DNA of 64,000 nt from Paractinoplanes tereljensis (GTDB taxonomy: Bacteria > Actinomycetota > Actinomycetes > Mycobacteriales > Micromonosporaceae): the NCBI RefSeq assembly GCF_016862435.1, contig NZ_BOMY01000033.1, positions 186,001 to 250,000 of the forward strand, in the 5' to 3' direction. This document shows positions 15,873 through 24,259 of this stretch, one piece after another (within the stretch, counting starts at the first letter, position 1; the number at the start of each line of letters is the position of its first letter). Below the pieces are notes generated by a model. The model made no database searches, was not told where the DNA came from, and worked only from the letters and a program-made list of their open reading frames with translations. A program made the translations under genes and the position numbers.

Positions 15873-16286
15873 CTAGCGGATGGCGGCGGCGAAGCCCTCG
15901 CTCTCCCGGCGGAGCGACGACTGCATCGGGCCGCCGAGCAGCGCCGAGAGCACGCCGGCCAGGCGGCCGGTGACGTCCAGCGCCAGGGTCATCCGGGTGC
16001 CGGTGCCGGTCGTCTCCAGCAGGTGGCGGCCGGTCAGGCGCAGGCCCGGGCGGCTGGTCTCCCAGGTGAACTCGCGCATCGGGTCCAGGTGCGTCACGGT
16101 CCAGATCGCGCTCGCCTGGGCGGGCTGTTTCAGCCGGGCCGTGCTGCCTACCCGCAGCTCGCCCGGGTCGAGGCGGTCCACTCGCTGCACGGTCGGCAGG
16201 AAGGCCGGCCACTTGTCGATCTCGGTGGTCAGGCGCCAGAGCAGGTCGACCGGCGCGTCGATGTCCGTCGTCACCTCGTATCGCAT
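15873..16286 (-). CDS. SRPBCC-family protein (polyketide cyclase/START-like)
   Basis: A 137-residue helix-grip protein. It starts RYEVTTDIDAPVDLLWRLTTEIDKWPAFLPTVQRVDRL, the classic opening of the SRPBCC fold (strand, two short helices, then the sheet), and ends with the long C-terminal helix that lines the cavity. Such proteins bind or act on hydrophobic ligands. It is convergent with the saccharopine-dehydrogenase-like gene (3 bp between stops) and divergent from a TetR gene with a palindromic operator between them, so the TetR protein almost certainly controls it. The ligand is unknown. Confidence 0.85.
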   Translation of the reverse strand: MRYEVTTDIDAPVDLLWRLTTEIDKWPAFLPTVQRVDRLDPGELRVGSTARLKQPAQASAIWTVTHLDPMREFTWETSRPGLRLTGRHLLETTGTGTRMTLALDVTGRLAGVLSALLGGPMQSSLRRESEGFAAAIR

Positions 16287-16294
16287 GCGGTCAC

Positions 16295-16310
16295 TGTACC
16301 ATCTGGTACA
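16295..16310. promoter_or_regulatory. TetR operator
   Basis: A perfect palindrome TGTACCA-TC-TGGTACA sits in the 23-bp gap between the divergent SRPBCC and TetR starts, and its last base is the A of the TetR ATG. Binding would block both genes. Confidence 0.75.
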
Positions 16311-16852
16311 TGTCTGAATCCCGCGATGAGCTGCTCGGCCGGATCCTGGACTTCGCGACCCGCGACGGGCTGGCCGACCGCAGCCTGCGGGAGATCGCGG
16401 CCGGGGTCGGCACCAGCCACCGGATGCTGCTCTACCACTTCGGGTCCCGGGAAGGCCTGCTCGCGGCCGTGGTCGGGGCGATGGAGGCGCGGCAGCGAGC
16501 CACCATGACCGCGCTGGCCGAGACCGCGACCACCCCGGGCGAGCTGATGGAGGGTGTCTGGCGGGCGGTGTCCAGCCCGGAAGTGCGGCCGTTCGTTCGG
16601 CTGTTCTTCGAGGTGTTCGCGCTGGCCGCGCGTGGCGGGACACCGGGGCCGGCCGGGCTCACCGCGAGTTGGCTGGACGACGCCGAGCGGGCCGGGGAGC
16701 GGCTCGGCGTCGAGACCGACCGGGCGGCGCTGCGGCTCGGCGTCGCGGTCAGCCGGGGCCTGCTGATGGACCTGCTGGCCGGCGAGGACCCGGCCGAGGT
16801 GGACGCGGCGCACGCCCTGTTCGTCCGGCTGGCCGGTTACCCGAAGTCGTAA
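16310..16852 (+). CDS. TetR-family transcriptional regulator
   Basis: A 180-residue repressor. The N-terminal three-helix DNA-binding domain (ELLGRILDFATRDGLADRSLREIAAGVGTSHRMLLYHFGSREGLLAAVV, residues 7-55) is complete, including the recognition helix and YHFGSREGL turn. The C-terminal helical domain (about 65-175) would bind an inducer and dimerise. No Shine-Dalgarno sequence precedes the ATG, which overlaps the operator palindrome, so a leaderless transcript is likely. It probably represses itself and the divergent SRPBCC gene. The last 16 bp overlap the end of the convergent acetyltransferase gene. Confidence 0.93.
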   Translation: MSESRDELLGRILDFATRDGLADRSLREIAAGVGTSHRMLLYHFGSREGLLAAVVGAMEARQRATMTALAETATTPGELMEGVWRAVSSPEVRPFVRLFFEVFALAARGGTPGPAGLTASWLDDAERAGERLGVETDRAALRLGVAVSRGLLMDLLAGEDPAEVDAAHALFVRLAGYPKS

Positions 16853-17670
16853 CCGGCCCAGTCGGCGATCGGGACGTAGCCGAGTCGTTCGTAGAGGGCG
16901 TTGCTGGTGGGGTTGGCGGCGTTGGTGAACAGGACGACGTCGGTCGCGCCGGCGGCCAGCGCGGCCCGGCTCACCGCGACGGTGACGGCGCCCGCGTAGC
17001 CACGGCCGCGCAGGTGGGCCGGGGTGTAGACCGGATCCACACGGACCTGGCCGCCGACCAGCGGGTTCACCCCCGCCATGGCGACCGACGTGCCGTCCGG
17101 AATGGTCCAGAACGTGTAGCGCTTCTCGGCGAAGCGGGTGCCGGCCCAGGAGTCCGCGACGGCCTCGCCGACGTCTGCGGCGAACTCGCGGCACCAGCTC
17201 ATGACCTGCTCGTGCTCCGGCTCGCCGGCGAGCTGGGCCTGACCGGCCGGGGGCGGTGAAGGTGGGGTGAGGGTGCCGAGGCGGAGCAGCCGGAGCCGGA
17301 CCCGCAGCGCCGGGGTCGCGCCGGTGTGCCGATGCCAGGCCTCGGCGAACGCGGTGGCGGTGGCGTGGTCGGCGCTGACCGAGGGAAGCGAGTGCCCGAG
17401 GGAGCTCAGGTAGGCGGCGAGAGCGTCGGCCTGCGACGGGGTGAGGGCGGTGACGCTCAGGCCGCGGGACGGGAAGCGGTAGAAGGTGGCCCGCACCGTA
17501 CCCGCCTGCTCCAGCCGGCCGAGGACGGCGCCGGAGGGGTCGCGGGTGCGCAGTTTCTCGGTCACGGTCAGCGGCATGGTGTGCAGGGCCGGCCGGGAGC
17601 GCAGGAAGTCGCCGGCCCGGGCCAGGAAGTGATCGACGTCGTCGGTGAGGTGCCAGCGGTCCGGGTGCAT
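16837..17670 (-). CDS. GNAT-family N-acetyltransferase
   Basis: A 277-residue protein with an N-terminal region of about 130 residues of unknown function (HPDRWHLTDDVDHFLARAGDFL at its start) and a C-terminal GNAT domain. The acetyl-CoA-binding motif is VYTPAHLRGRGYAGAVTVAVSRAAL (about 215-240) and the fold closes with LFTNAANPTSNALYERLGYVPI. The layout matches the common actinobacterial two-part GNAT proteins; the substrate is unknown. It is divergent from the EACC1 gene with a 67-bp gap and overlaps the TetR gene by 16 bp tail to tail. Confidence 0.85.
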   Translation of the reverse strand: MHPDRWHLTDDVDHFLARAGDFLRSRPALHTMPLTVTEKLRTRDPSGAVLGRLEQAGTVRATFYRFPSRGLSVTALTPSQADALAAYLSSLGHSLPSVSADHATATAFAEAWHRHTGATPALRVRLRLLRLGTLTPPSPPPAGQAQLAGEPEHEQVMSWCREFAADVGEAVADSWAGTRFAEKRYTFWTIPDGTSVAMAGVNPLVGGQVRVDPVYTPAHLRGRGYAGAVTVAVSRAALAAGATDVVLFTNAANPTSNALYERLGYVPIADWAGYDFG

Positions 17671-17709
17671 TGTCCGATACTGGCACGGTCGAGAATGGAC
17701 GGTAGCCGG

Positions 17710-17732
17710 TAAAATCCGGGGCCACGGGAGGA
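17710..17732 (+). promoter_or_regulatory. Candidate -10 element and ribosome site of the EACC1 operon
   Basis: TAAAAT at 17710-17715 is a near-consensus -10 box in an otherwise GC-rich gap. GGGAGGAG (17725-17732) precedes the GTG start by five bases. I see no clear -35. Confidence 0.4.
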
Positions 17733-17737
17733 GATCA

Positions 17738-18166
17738 GTGGACGTTCAGATCGTTCTGGCGGGGGCGGCCGATCCTGACGAATTGGTGGAGCTCAACGAC
17801 TGGCTGGCCGGTGATCCGGAGCTGCGCGGCCGGGTGACGCCGCGGCATGCGCCGCCGCGGCCGGGCACGCTCGGGCCGCTGATCGAGTTGCTGCTTGTCG
17901 CGATCGGGCCCGGCAGCACCGCGGCGGCGCTCGGCGCGTCCCTCGTGACCTGGATCCGCGGGCGCCGCGGGCAGGTGTCGGTGATCGTGACGCGGCCCGA
18001 CGGCACGACGATCACGCTGGATGCCAAGCGCGTGCGAGACCTGGACACCGCCGCGTTGTCGGCCGAGTTGAACCGGATCGTGACGCTGCTCGCCGAGGCG
18101 GAGCGCCGGGCCGGCACCGAGGAAGAACCGCCGCCGGACGATCCGGAGCCGCCGGCCCATGACTGA
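17738..18166 (+). CDS. Effector-associated constant component EACC1
   Basis: A 142-residue protein of the EACC1 family. The diagnostic order is visible: a short N-terminal domain ending in ELNDWLAGDPELRGRV, the linker PRPGTLGPLIELLLVAIGPG, a hydrophobic helix AAALGASLVTWIRGRRGQVSVIVTRPDGTTITLDAKRV, and an acidic proline-rich tail. EACC1 proteins are encoded next to caspase-like or other effector proteins fused to STAND-type NTPases in actinobacterial conflict systems described by comparative genomics; their molecular role is not established. The GTG start follows GGGAGGAG. The stop overlaps the ATG of the caspase-STAND gene by eight bases, so the two proteins are produced together. Confidence 0.9.
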   Translation: MDVQIVLAGAADPDELVELNDWLAGDPELRGRVTPRHAPPRPGTLGPLIELLLVAIGPGSTAAALGASLVTWIRGRRGQVSVIVTRPDGTTITLDAKRVRDLDTAALSAELNRIVTLLAEAERRAGTEEEPPPDDPEPPAHD

Positions 18167-21100
18167 CGTGGCCGCGAGTCCCAGGACGGGGCTGTCGGGT
18201 TCGGGCGTGCGGATCCTGGTGATCGGCACGGCCAGCCACCAGGGACCCACCCTCACCTCCGTGCCGGCGGCCGGACGCAGCGCCGAGGCGGTCGGTGCCG
18301 CCCTGATCGCAGTCGGCGGGGCCGCCCCGGAGAACGTGCGGGTGGTCGTCGACCCGCCGGACGTGGACGCGATGTCCGCGCTGGTGGCGGAGGCCGAGGA
18401 AGCGGCCGAGTCGGTGCTGCTGATCTACTACGTGGGTCACGGGCTGATCGGGCCGCGCAATCAGCTGTACCTTGCGGCGTGCGCCACGGACGTGGTGACC
18501 GGGCCGCGACCGCACCGCCAGGCGCTGCCGTTCCGGGAGATCGCCGACACGCTGTCCGGCAGCCAGGTGAAGACCCGCATCGTGATCCTCGACTGCTGCT
18601 TCTCGGGCCGGGCGGAACTCCCCGATGCGGCCCTGCCGACGATGCCGGGGTTCAGCCCGGCGGCGGCGTCCGGCACCTACCTGCTGGCCTCCGCGGAACG
18701 GCTGGCCGAGGCGCCGCCGGGGGAGGAACTGACCACGTTCAGCGGGCGGTTCGTGCGGCTGCTCGAGAAGGGCGACGCCCGGGCCGGGTCGGTGCTCACG
18801 CTCGATGCGATCTACGAGCGTCTCGCCACGGCGGCCGGCGAGGGTCAGGCCAGGCCAACGAGCCGGTCCGGGGACGGGTCCGGGACGTTCCCGCTGGCGG
18901 TCAACCGTGCTCACCCGGTGGCCGGGCCGCACCAGCTGGTTGCGCCGGCCGACGGGCAGTGTCCCTACCTCGGCCTGGACGCGTTCGGGCTGAAGGACGC
19001 CAAACGCTACTTCGGTCGCGACGAAACGATCGCCGGCCTCGTCGCCGTGGTAGCGGGCGCGGCCGAGGCAAGCTTGCCGTCGATGCTCGTGGCGGCGTCC
19101 GGCGCGGGAAAGACGTCGCTGCTCAACGCGGGTCTGCGGCCGGCCCTGGCAGCGGGAGCACCCGGGCTGCCCGGCTCGTCGGGCTGGCCGGTGCTGCTGA
19201 TGATCCCGGACGAGCATCCGGTGGACCAGCTCGTCCACCGGCTCTCGAAAGAGGCCGGATGGCCACCCGAACTGAGCATGACGACCGGCGAGGGGGCGAC
19301 TCCGGCGGAGCCGGCGTTGGTCGTACGCCTGGCTGAGGCTGCCTGCAAGAAACAGAGCGTGAGCCGGCTGGTTTTCATCGTCGACCAGTTGGAGCAGGTC
19401 TTCACGCTCTGCGAGTCGCCGGCCGAACGCGCGTCCTTCCTCGGCGCGGTCCGGGCGCTGGCCGAGCGGCACGTGGTGGTGCTCGCGCTGCGCGCCGACT
19501 TCTACGGCGTGGCGGCCGAGCGGCCCGAGCTCACCGACGCGCTGCGCCACCACCAGACGTTGATCACCGCGATGACCCCGGCCGAGATGCGGGCGGCCAT
19601 CGTGGAGCCGGCCGTGGCGTCCGGGTGGCACGTCGACGACGGGCTGGCCGCCCTGATCCTCCGCGACCTCGGGGAACAGGACCGGCTCCCGCTGCTGTCG
19701 CACGCGCTGCTGGCCACCTGGGGTCAGCGCGAGGGAAACCGGATCACGCTGGGCGGATACGGCCGGGCCGGCGGGATGGCGGCGATCGGCACCAGTGCCG
19801 AGGCCGCGTGGGCGAGTATCGCCAAGGACGAGGCCGAGGCGGCCGCGCTGCGCCGGATGCTGCCGCGGCTGGTACGGGTCGGCGGCGAGGGACCCGAGAC
19901 GATCCGGCCGGTGCCCATCGACGACCTGCTGCGCGGCCTCGACGATCCGGCGGCGGGCGAACGCGCGCTCGAACGATTCACCGGCGACCGCCTGATCACC
20001 CGGGACAGCACGTCGGTGCGGCTCAGCCACGAGGCGCTTCTGCGCTCGTGGCCGCGGCTACGCGACTGGATCGACGAGGACCACGACCGGCTGCGAACCG
20101 CCCAGCGCCTCACCGCGGACGCGCAGATCTGGGCGGAAGCGGGCCGCGACCCGGCCCTTCTCTACCGTGGCGCGCGGCTCGGGGTGGCCGCCGAGGCAGC
20201 GGCCGAACTCGGACCCGAGGCGACCACGTTCCTCGCCTCCTCCCGGTCGGCGCAGCGCCGTTCCGAGCGGATCCGCCGGTCGGTGATCTCGGTGCTGGCG
20301 GCGCTGCTGGTGGTGGCGCTGGGTGCGGCGATCACCGCGGTCGTCTTCCAGGGCCAGGCGGCCGATCAGCGGGACCTCGCGATCGCCGGCCTGCTGGCCG
20401 CCGAGGCCGGCCAGCTACGTGATCGCCAACCCAACCTGGCCAAGCAGCTGAGCGTGCTCTCCTACCGGCTCGACCCGGCCACCGGTACCGGCCCGGTGCT
20501 GGCCAGCCTGGCCAGCACCGGCACGCTCAACGCGGGGCGGGTCGCCTACGACCTGGCGCAGTCCGGCGACGGCGCGTTCGTGGCCGTCTCGACCGGCGAC
20601 ACGCTCGTGTTGCGCGACCCACGGTCGGTCACCGTGGTCAGCGAGTTCGGCGCCGGCGAGCTGAACGGACCGGTCGCGCTCAGCACCGACGGGCGGTTGC
20701 TGGCGGTCGGGGTCGGACCCGACTCGCCCGACTCCAACACCGAGGACATGCGCGATCTGCCCCGGCCGCAGGTCCGGCTCTACAACCTGACCGACCCGGC
20801 GCACCCGGTGTCCCTCGCCGTGCTGGAGACCGGTGACACCAGCATCACCGCCGTGGCGCTCACCGCCGACGGCAAGACCCTGGCGGCGGCCGGGCACAAC
20901 GGCGACATCCGGCTCTGGGACGTGACTCAACCCGCTCAGCCGCGCGAGACCGGGACCATCGACGCGCACCAGGGCATGGTCGACTCGCTGGCCTTCGCCC
21001 CGTCCGGGCTGCTGCTGGCCAGCGCGGGCCTGGACAAGAAGTCCCGGCTGTGGGCCGTGCCGGAGCGAGCGAAGCGGGCCGAGTGGACGTCGCCGGCCGA

Positions 21101-22664
21101 CTGGATCCTGAAGCCCCGCGTCTTCATGCACCGCGTGGCGTTCGACAGGACGGGCCGATACCTGGTGACGGTGGCCGGCACGAGCGGCCACGAATATCCG
21201 CGTATCTGGGACATCGGCAACCCCCGGAAGGTCTCGGCGGTCACCGACGACAAGAACTGGGACAGTCCCTACGGCAACACCTGCTCGTACGTCAGCTCGC
21301 TGGTCTACAGCCGGGACCGGGAGGATGACCGGTTCGGCTACGTCGTCGGCGGCGGAGACGGTGTCCTCTGTGTCTGGCGGAAGCTCTCCGACGGGCTGTG
21401 GTTCGCCAGCAATACATCGGCCGGCACCGCCCACAGCCTCGGTGCGGCGGTGATCCTCAAGTCGGCGCCGCCGGAGTACCCGCTGGTGGCGACACCGACG
21501 GACTCGGGTGTGCTGCTCTGGGACGTCGCCGACGCGTTCCGGCCGGGCGCGACCGGATCGATGCCGCTCCTGAAGGCCAGCCTGCTCAACGGGGTGACCT
21601 TCAACCCGCAGGGCCCGAAGCTGGTGGCCGACACCAGCTCCAACATCGGCACCCGGGTCTGGGACATCACCGACCCCCGCAGCCCGGTGCCGGTGCGGGA
21701 CTTCCCCTCGCACGGCACCAACATGTTCGTCGAGGCCGGCGAGGGCATCGACCAGTCGACCGCGTTCAGCCCGGACGGCACCCTGTTCGCGGTCCCGCGG
21801 ACCGACGGCAACCAGGCCCTCGTCGACATCGTCGCCACCGGCGAGATGACCGCGGCCACCTACGTCAAGCCCGGCAAGCCGCTGGCGACGCTGTCCGACT
21901 TCACGTCCGGCGCGATGGGCCTCACGTTCGGCGGCGGCAACGGACGGATGCTCGCGGTGGCCGACGTCGCGCACCGCGACGACGGGCGCCCGTCGTCGAT
22001 GCGCCTGTTCGACCTCAGCGACCCGGCCGCGCCGAAGCTGCTGGTCAACCTGCCGACGGTGGCCTACGAGTTCGCGTTCTCCACCAGAGGCCCGTTCCTC
22101 TACAGCTTCAGCGACAACGAGATCCTGGCCTGGGACATCGGTGACCCGGCCAACCCCCGGCCGCTCGGATCGCGTCCGGCCACCGCCGACAGCCTCCTTG
22201 TCGACGGCCAGCTGACCAGCGACGGCCGTTACCTGGTGGCCGGCGACAACAGCCGGTACGTCCGTATCTTCCCGGTCGGCGACGACGGGCGGCTCGGCGA
22301 GCCGATGCTCCTCGGCGGACGCCGGAGCTTCGTGAACACCGACCTCGCGCTCAGCCCGGACGGCAAACTGCTCGCGCTGCCGGGCGGCGAGGCCAGCAGC
22401 GACGGATTGGTCGATCTCTTCGACATCAGCGATCCCCGGACCGCCCGGCTGAACGCGACCATGGCGGTGAACAACACCCTGAACGGGCTGGCGTTCAGCC
22501 CGGACGGCAAGCTGCTCGCGGTGCGCGGACGGGACGGCGTCGACTTCTGGTCGACCGACCCGGAGGAGGTCATCCCCCGGGTTTGCGCGTCGGCCGGTGA
22601 CCCGATCTCCCGACGGGAGTGGGAGACGTACGTTCCGGGGTTGCCCTACAAACCGCCCTGCTGA
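18159..22664 (+). CDS. Caspase-like protease / nSTAND NTPase / TM / WD40 conflict-system protein
   Basis: A 1501-residue multidomain protein. Residues 15-250 form a caspase-like (peptidase C14) domain with the catalytic pair His94 in YYVGHG and Cys147 in ILDCCFSG. After the marker CPYLGLDAFGLKDAKRYFGRD (268-288) comes a STAND NTPase of the nSTAND1 type: Walker A AASGAGKTSLL (312-322), Walker B LVFIVDQLEQV (404-414) and a winged-helix region (about 580-690). A single membrane helix (about 705-728) separates it from a C-terminal WD40 beta-propeller (about 775-1490) rich in LAFSPDGKLLA and LWD-type repeats. By family knowledge the propeller senses, the STAND module is a nucleotide switch and the caspase domain is the effector that kills or arrests the cell. 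It shares an operon with EACC1 and ends at a strong terminator. Confidence 0.92.
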   Translation: MTDVAASPRTGLSGSGVRILVIGTASHQGPTLTSVPAAGRSAEAVGAALIAVGGAAPENVRVVVDPPDVDAMSALVAEAEEAAESVLLIYYVGHGLIGPRNQLYLAACATDVVTGPRPHRQALPFREIADTLSGSQVKTRIVILDCCFSGRAELPDAALPTMPGFSPAAASGTYLLASAERLAEAPPGEELTTFSGRFVRLLEKGDARAGSVLTLDAIYERLATAAGEGQARPTSRSGDGSGTFPLAVNRAHPVAGPHQLVAPADGQCPYLGLDAFGLKDAKRYFGRDETIAGLVAVVAGAAEASLPSMLVAASGAGKTSLLNAGLRPALAAGAPGLPGSSGWPVLLMIPDEHPVDQLVHRLSKEAGWPPELSMTTGEGATPAEPALVVRLAEAACKKQSVSRLVFIVDQLEQVFTLCESPAERASFLGAVRALAERHVVVLALRADFYGVAAERPELTDALRHHQTLITAMTPAEMRAAIVEPAVASGWHVDDGLAALILRDLGEQDRLPLLSHALLATWGQREGNRITLGGYGRAGGMAAIGTSAEAAWASIAKDEAEAAALRRMLPRLVRVGGEGPETIRPVPIDDLLRGLDDPAAGERALERFTGDRLITRDSTSVRLSHEALLRSWPRLRDWIDEDHDRLRTAQRLTADAQIWAEAGRDPALLYRGARLGVAAEAAAELGPEATTFLASSRSAQRRSERIRRSVISVLAALLVVALGAAITAVVFQGQAADQRDLAIAGLLAAEAGQLRDRQPNLAKQLSVLSYRLDPATGTGPVLASLASTGTLNAGRVAYDLAQSGDGAFVAVSTGDTLVLRDPRSVTVVSEFGAGELNGPVALSTDGRLLAVGVGPDSPDSNTEDMRDLPRPQVRLYNLTDPAHPVSLAVLETGDTSITAVALTADGKTLAAAGHNGDIRLWDVTQPAQPRETGTIDAHQGMVDSLAFAPSGLLLASAGLDKKSRLWAVPERAKRAEWTSPADWILKPRVFMHRVAFDRTGRYLVTVAGTSGHEYPRIWDIGNPRKVSAVTDDKNWDSPYGNTCSYVSSLVYSRDREDDRFGYVVGGGDGVLCVWRKLSDGLWFASNTSAGTAHSLGAAVILKSAPPEYPLVATPTDSGVLLWDVADAFRPGATGSMPLLKASLLNGVTFNPQGPKLVADTSSNIGTRVWDITDPRSPVPVRDFPSHGTNMFVEAGEGIDQSTAFSPDGTLFAVPRTDGNQALVDIVATGEMTAATYVKPGKPLATLSDFTSGAMGLTFGGGNGRMLAVADVAHRDDGRPSSMRLFDLSDPAAPKLLVNLPTVAYEFAFSTRGPFLYSFSDNEILAWDIGDPANPRPLGSRPATADSLLVDGQLTSDGRYLVAGDNSRYVRIFPVGDDGRLGEPMLLGGRRSFVNTDLALSPDGKLLALPGGEASSDGLVDLFDISDPRTARLNATMAVNNTLNGLAFSPDGKLLAVRGRDGVDFWSTDPEEVIPRVCASAGDPISRREWETYVPGLPYKPPC

Positions 22665-22669
22665 AACGA

Positions 22670-22698
22670 AAGCCCGGACCCCCCTCGGGTCCGGGCTT
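22670..22698. terminator. Bidirectional terminator between the STAND gene and the dehydrogenase
   Basis: A perfect 12-bp stem AAGCCCGGACCC/GGGTCCGGGCTT with a 5-nt loop lies between two convergent stop codons. Confidence 0.85.
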
Positions 22699-22716
22699 CC
22701 GCATCCAACGGTGAGA

Positions 22717-24150
22717 TCAGCCGAGCGAGTGCATGACGTGCTTGATGCGGGTGTAGTCCTCCAGGCCGTACACCGAAAGGTCTTTGCCGTGGCCGGAGTG
22801 CTTGAATCCGCCGTGCGGCATCTCCGCGACCAGCGGGATGTGGCAGTTGACCCAGACGCAGCCGAAGTCGAGGCGCTGCGTCATCCGCATGGCCCGGCCG
22901 TGGTCCTTGGTCCAGACGCTGGAGGCCAGACCGTATTCGACGCCGTTGGCCCAGCGGACCGCCTCGTCCTCGTCGGTGAACTGCTGGACCGTGATGATCG
23001 GGCCGAAGATCTCGTCCTGGACGACCTCGTCGGTCTGCCGCAGGCCGGAGATGACGGTGGGGGAGTAGAAGTAGCCGCGGTCGCCGACCCGGGCGCCACC
23101 GGCGTCCAGCTGCGCGTGGTCGGGCAGCCGGTCGACGAAGCCGCGCACCCGGTCGAACTGGCGGGCGTTGTTGAGCGGGCCGAACAGCACGTCCTCGTCG
23201 TCGGCCGCGCCGGTCTTGGTCCCCTTGGCCTGCTCGGTGAGGGCGGCCACGAAGTCGGAGTAGGCGCCCGGGGAGACCAGCACCCGGGTGGCGGCGGTGC
23301 AGTCCTGGCCGGCGTTGAAGTAGCCGCCGATCGCGATGGCCTCGGCCGCCGCGGCGATGTCGGCGTCGTCGAAGACCACGACCGGCGCTTTGCCGCCCAG
23401 CTCGAGGTGGGTGCGCTTGAGGTCGGCGGAGGCGGCCTGGGCGACCTCCATGCCGGCCCGGACACTGCCGGTGATCGACACCATCTGCGGGATCGGGTGG
23501 CTGACGAGCTGACGGCCGGTGTCCCGGTCGCCGACCACCACGTTGAGCACGCCCGGCGGCAGGAACTCGGCGGCGATCTCGGCCAGCAGCACGGTGGTGA
23601 CCGGGGTGGTGTCGGACGGCTTGAGCACGACGGTGTTGCCGGCCGCGATCGCCGGGGCCAGCTTCCAGACGGCCATCATCAGCGGGTAGTTCCACGGCGT
23701 GACCTGGGCACACACGCCGACCGGCTCGCGTCGCACGTACGATTCGAAGCCGTTCATGTACTGGCCCGCGGAGCGGCCCTCGAGCAGCCGGGCGGCGCCG
23801 GCGAAGAACCGCAGCTGGTCGATCGCGGGCGGCAGTTCCTCGCTCTTGGTCAGGCCGAGCGGCTTGCCGGTGTTGCGCGACTCGGCCTCGACCAGCTCGT
23901 CGGTGCGGGCCTCGATGGCGTCGGCGAACTTCAGCAGCGCCTGCTGCCGCTCGCTCGGGGTGGTGTTGCGCCACTTCTCGAACGCGTCCGCCGCGGCGTG
24001 CATGGCCCGGTCGACGTCGGGCTTGCCGGAGACGGGGGCGGACGCGAAGACCTCGCCCGTGGCCGGATCGATGAGGTCCTCGTAGCGGCCCTCGGCGGGC
24101 GCGGCCGGGGCGCCACCGATGAAGTTGTGCAGCACGGTCTTCGCGGTCAC
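22717..24150 (-). CDS. patD: Gamma-aminobutyraldehyde dehydrogenase
   Basis: A 477-residue NAD-dependent aldehyde dehydrogenase. Key elements: VTPWNYPLMMAVWKLAPAIAAGN (Asn of the oxyanion hole), VLKPSDTTPVT, SITGSVRAGMEVA, the general base in HLELGGKAPVVVFDDAD and the nucleophile in FNAGQDCTAATRV, with the DFGCVWVNCHIPLVAEMPHGGFKHSGHGKDLS C-terminal pattern seen in the PatD/YdcW and betaine-aldehyde dehydrogenase group. It would oxidise 4-aminobutanal to GABA, feeding GabT at 2555. The GTG start is supported by CTGGAG at six bases. Its promoter carries the same motif as gabT, although the genes are 20 kb apart. Substrate assignment rests on similarity to PatD and that shared motif. Confidence 0.82.
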   Translation of the reverse strand: MTAKTVLHNFIGGAPAAPAEGRYEDLIDPATGEVFASAPVSGKPDVDRAMHAAADAFEKWRNTTPSERQQALLKFADAIEARTDELVEAESRNTGKPLGLTKSEELPPAIDQLRFFAGAARLLEGRSAGQYMNGFESYVRREPVGVCAQVTPWNYPLMMAVWKLAPAIAAGNTVVLKPSDTTPVTTVLLAEIAAEFLPPGVLNVVVGDRDTGRQLVSHPIPQMVSITGSVRAGMEVAQAASADLKRTHLELGGKAPVVVFDDADIAAAAEAIAIGGYFNAGQDCTAATRVLVSPGAYSDFVAALTEQAKGTKTGAADDEDVLFGPLNNARQFDRVRGFVDRLPDHAQLDAGGARVGDRGYFYSPTVISGLRQTDEVVQDEIFGPIITVQQFTDEDEAVRWANGVEYGLASSVWTKDHGRAMRMTQRLDFGCVWVNCHIPLVAEMPHGGFKHSGHGKDLSVYGLEDYTRIKHVMHSLG

Positions 24151-24188
24151 GAGATCTCCAGAAGCAGGATCGGACACTTTCCGGCCCA

Positions 24189-24219
24189 TCTTTCCACTGA
24201 TTCCGTAGCTGACAAGAGG
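24189..24219 (-). promoter_or_regulatory. Promoter-like motif upstream of the aminobutyraldehyde dehydrogenase
   Basis: On the minus strand CTCTTGTCA is followed by GCTACGGAATCAGTGG and AAAGAT, i.e. TTGTCA, a 16-base spacer and a -10-like box. The spacer shares ACGGAATC(A/G)GTG with the gabT promoter. The start codon is about 40 bp further on. Confidence 0.5.
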
Positions 24220-24259
24220 TTGAAGCAACGGGCTCAGTGTTCGGCGCGACCGGCCGAAC

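Noticed and set aside
18012..20030. A 672-codon minus-strand frame opposite the EACC1/STAND genes
   Set aside because: Its composition is Arg/Gly/His/Pro rich with no recognisable fold, and the opposite strand has convincing protein domains.
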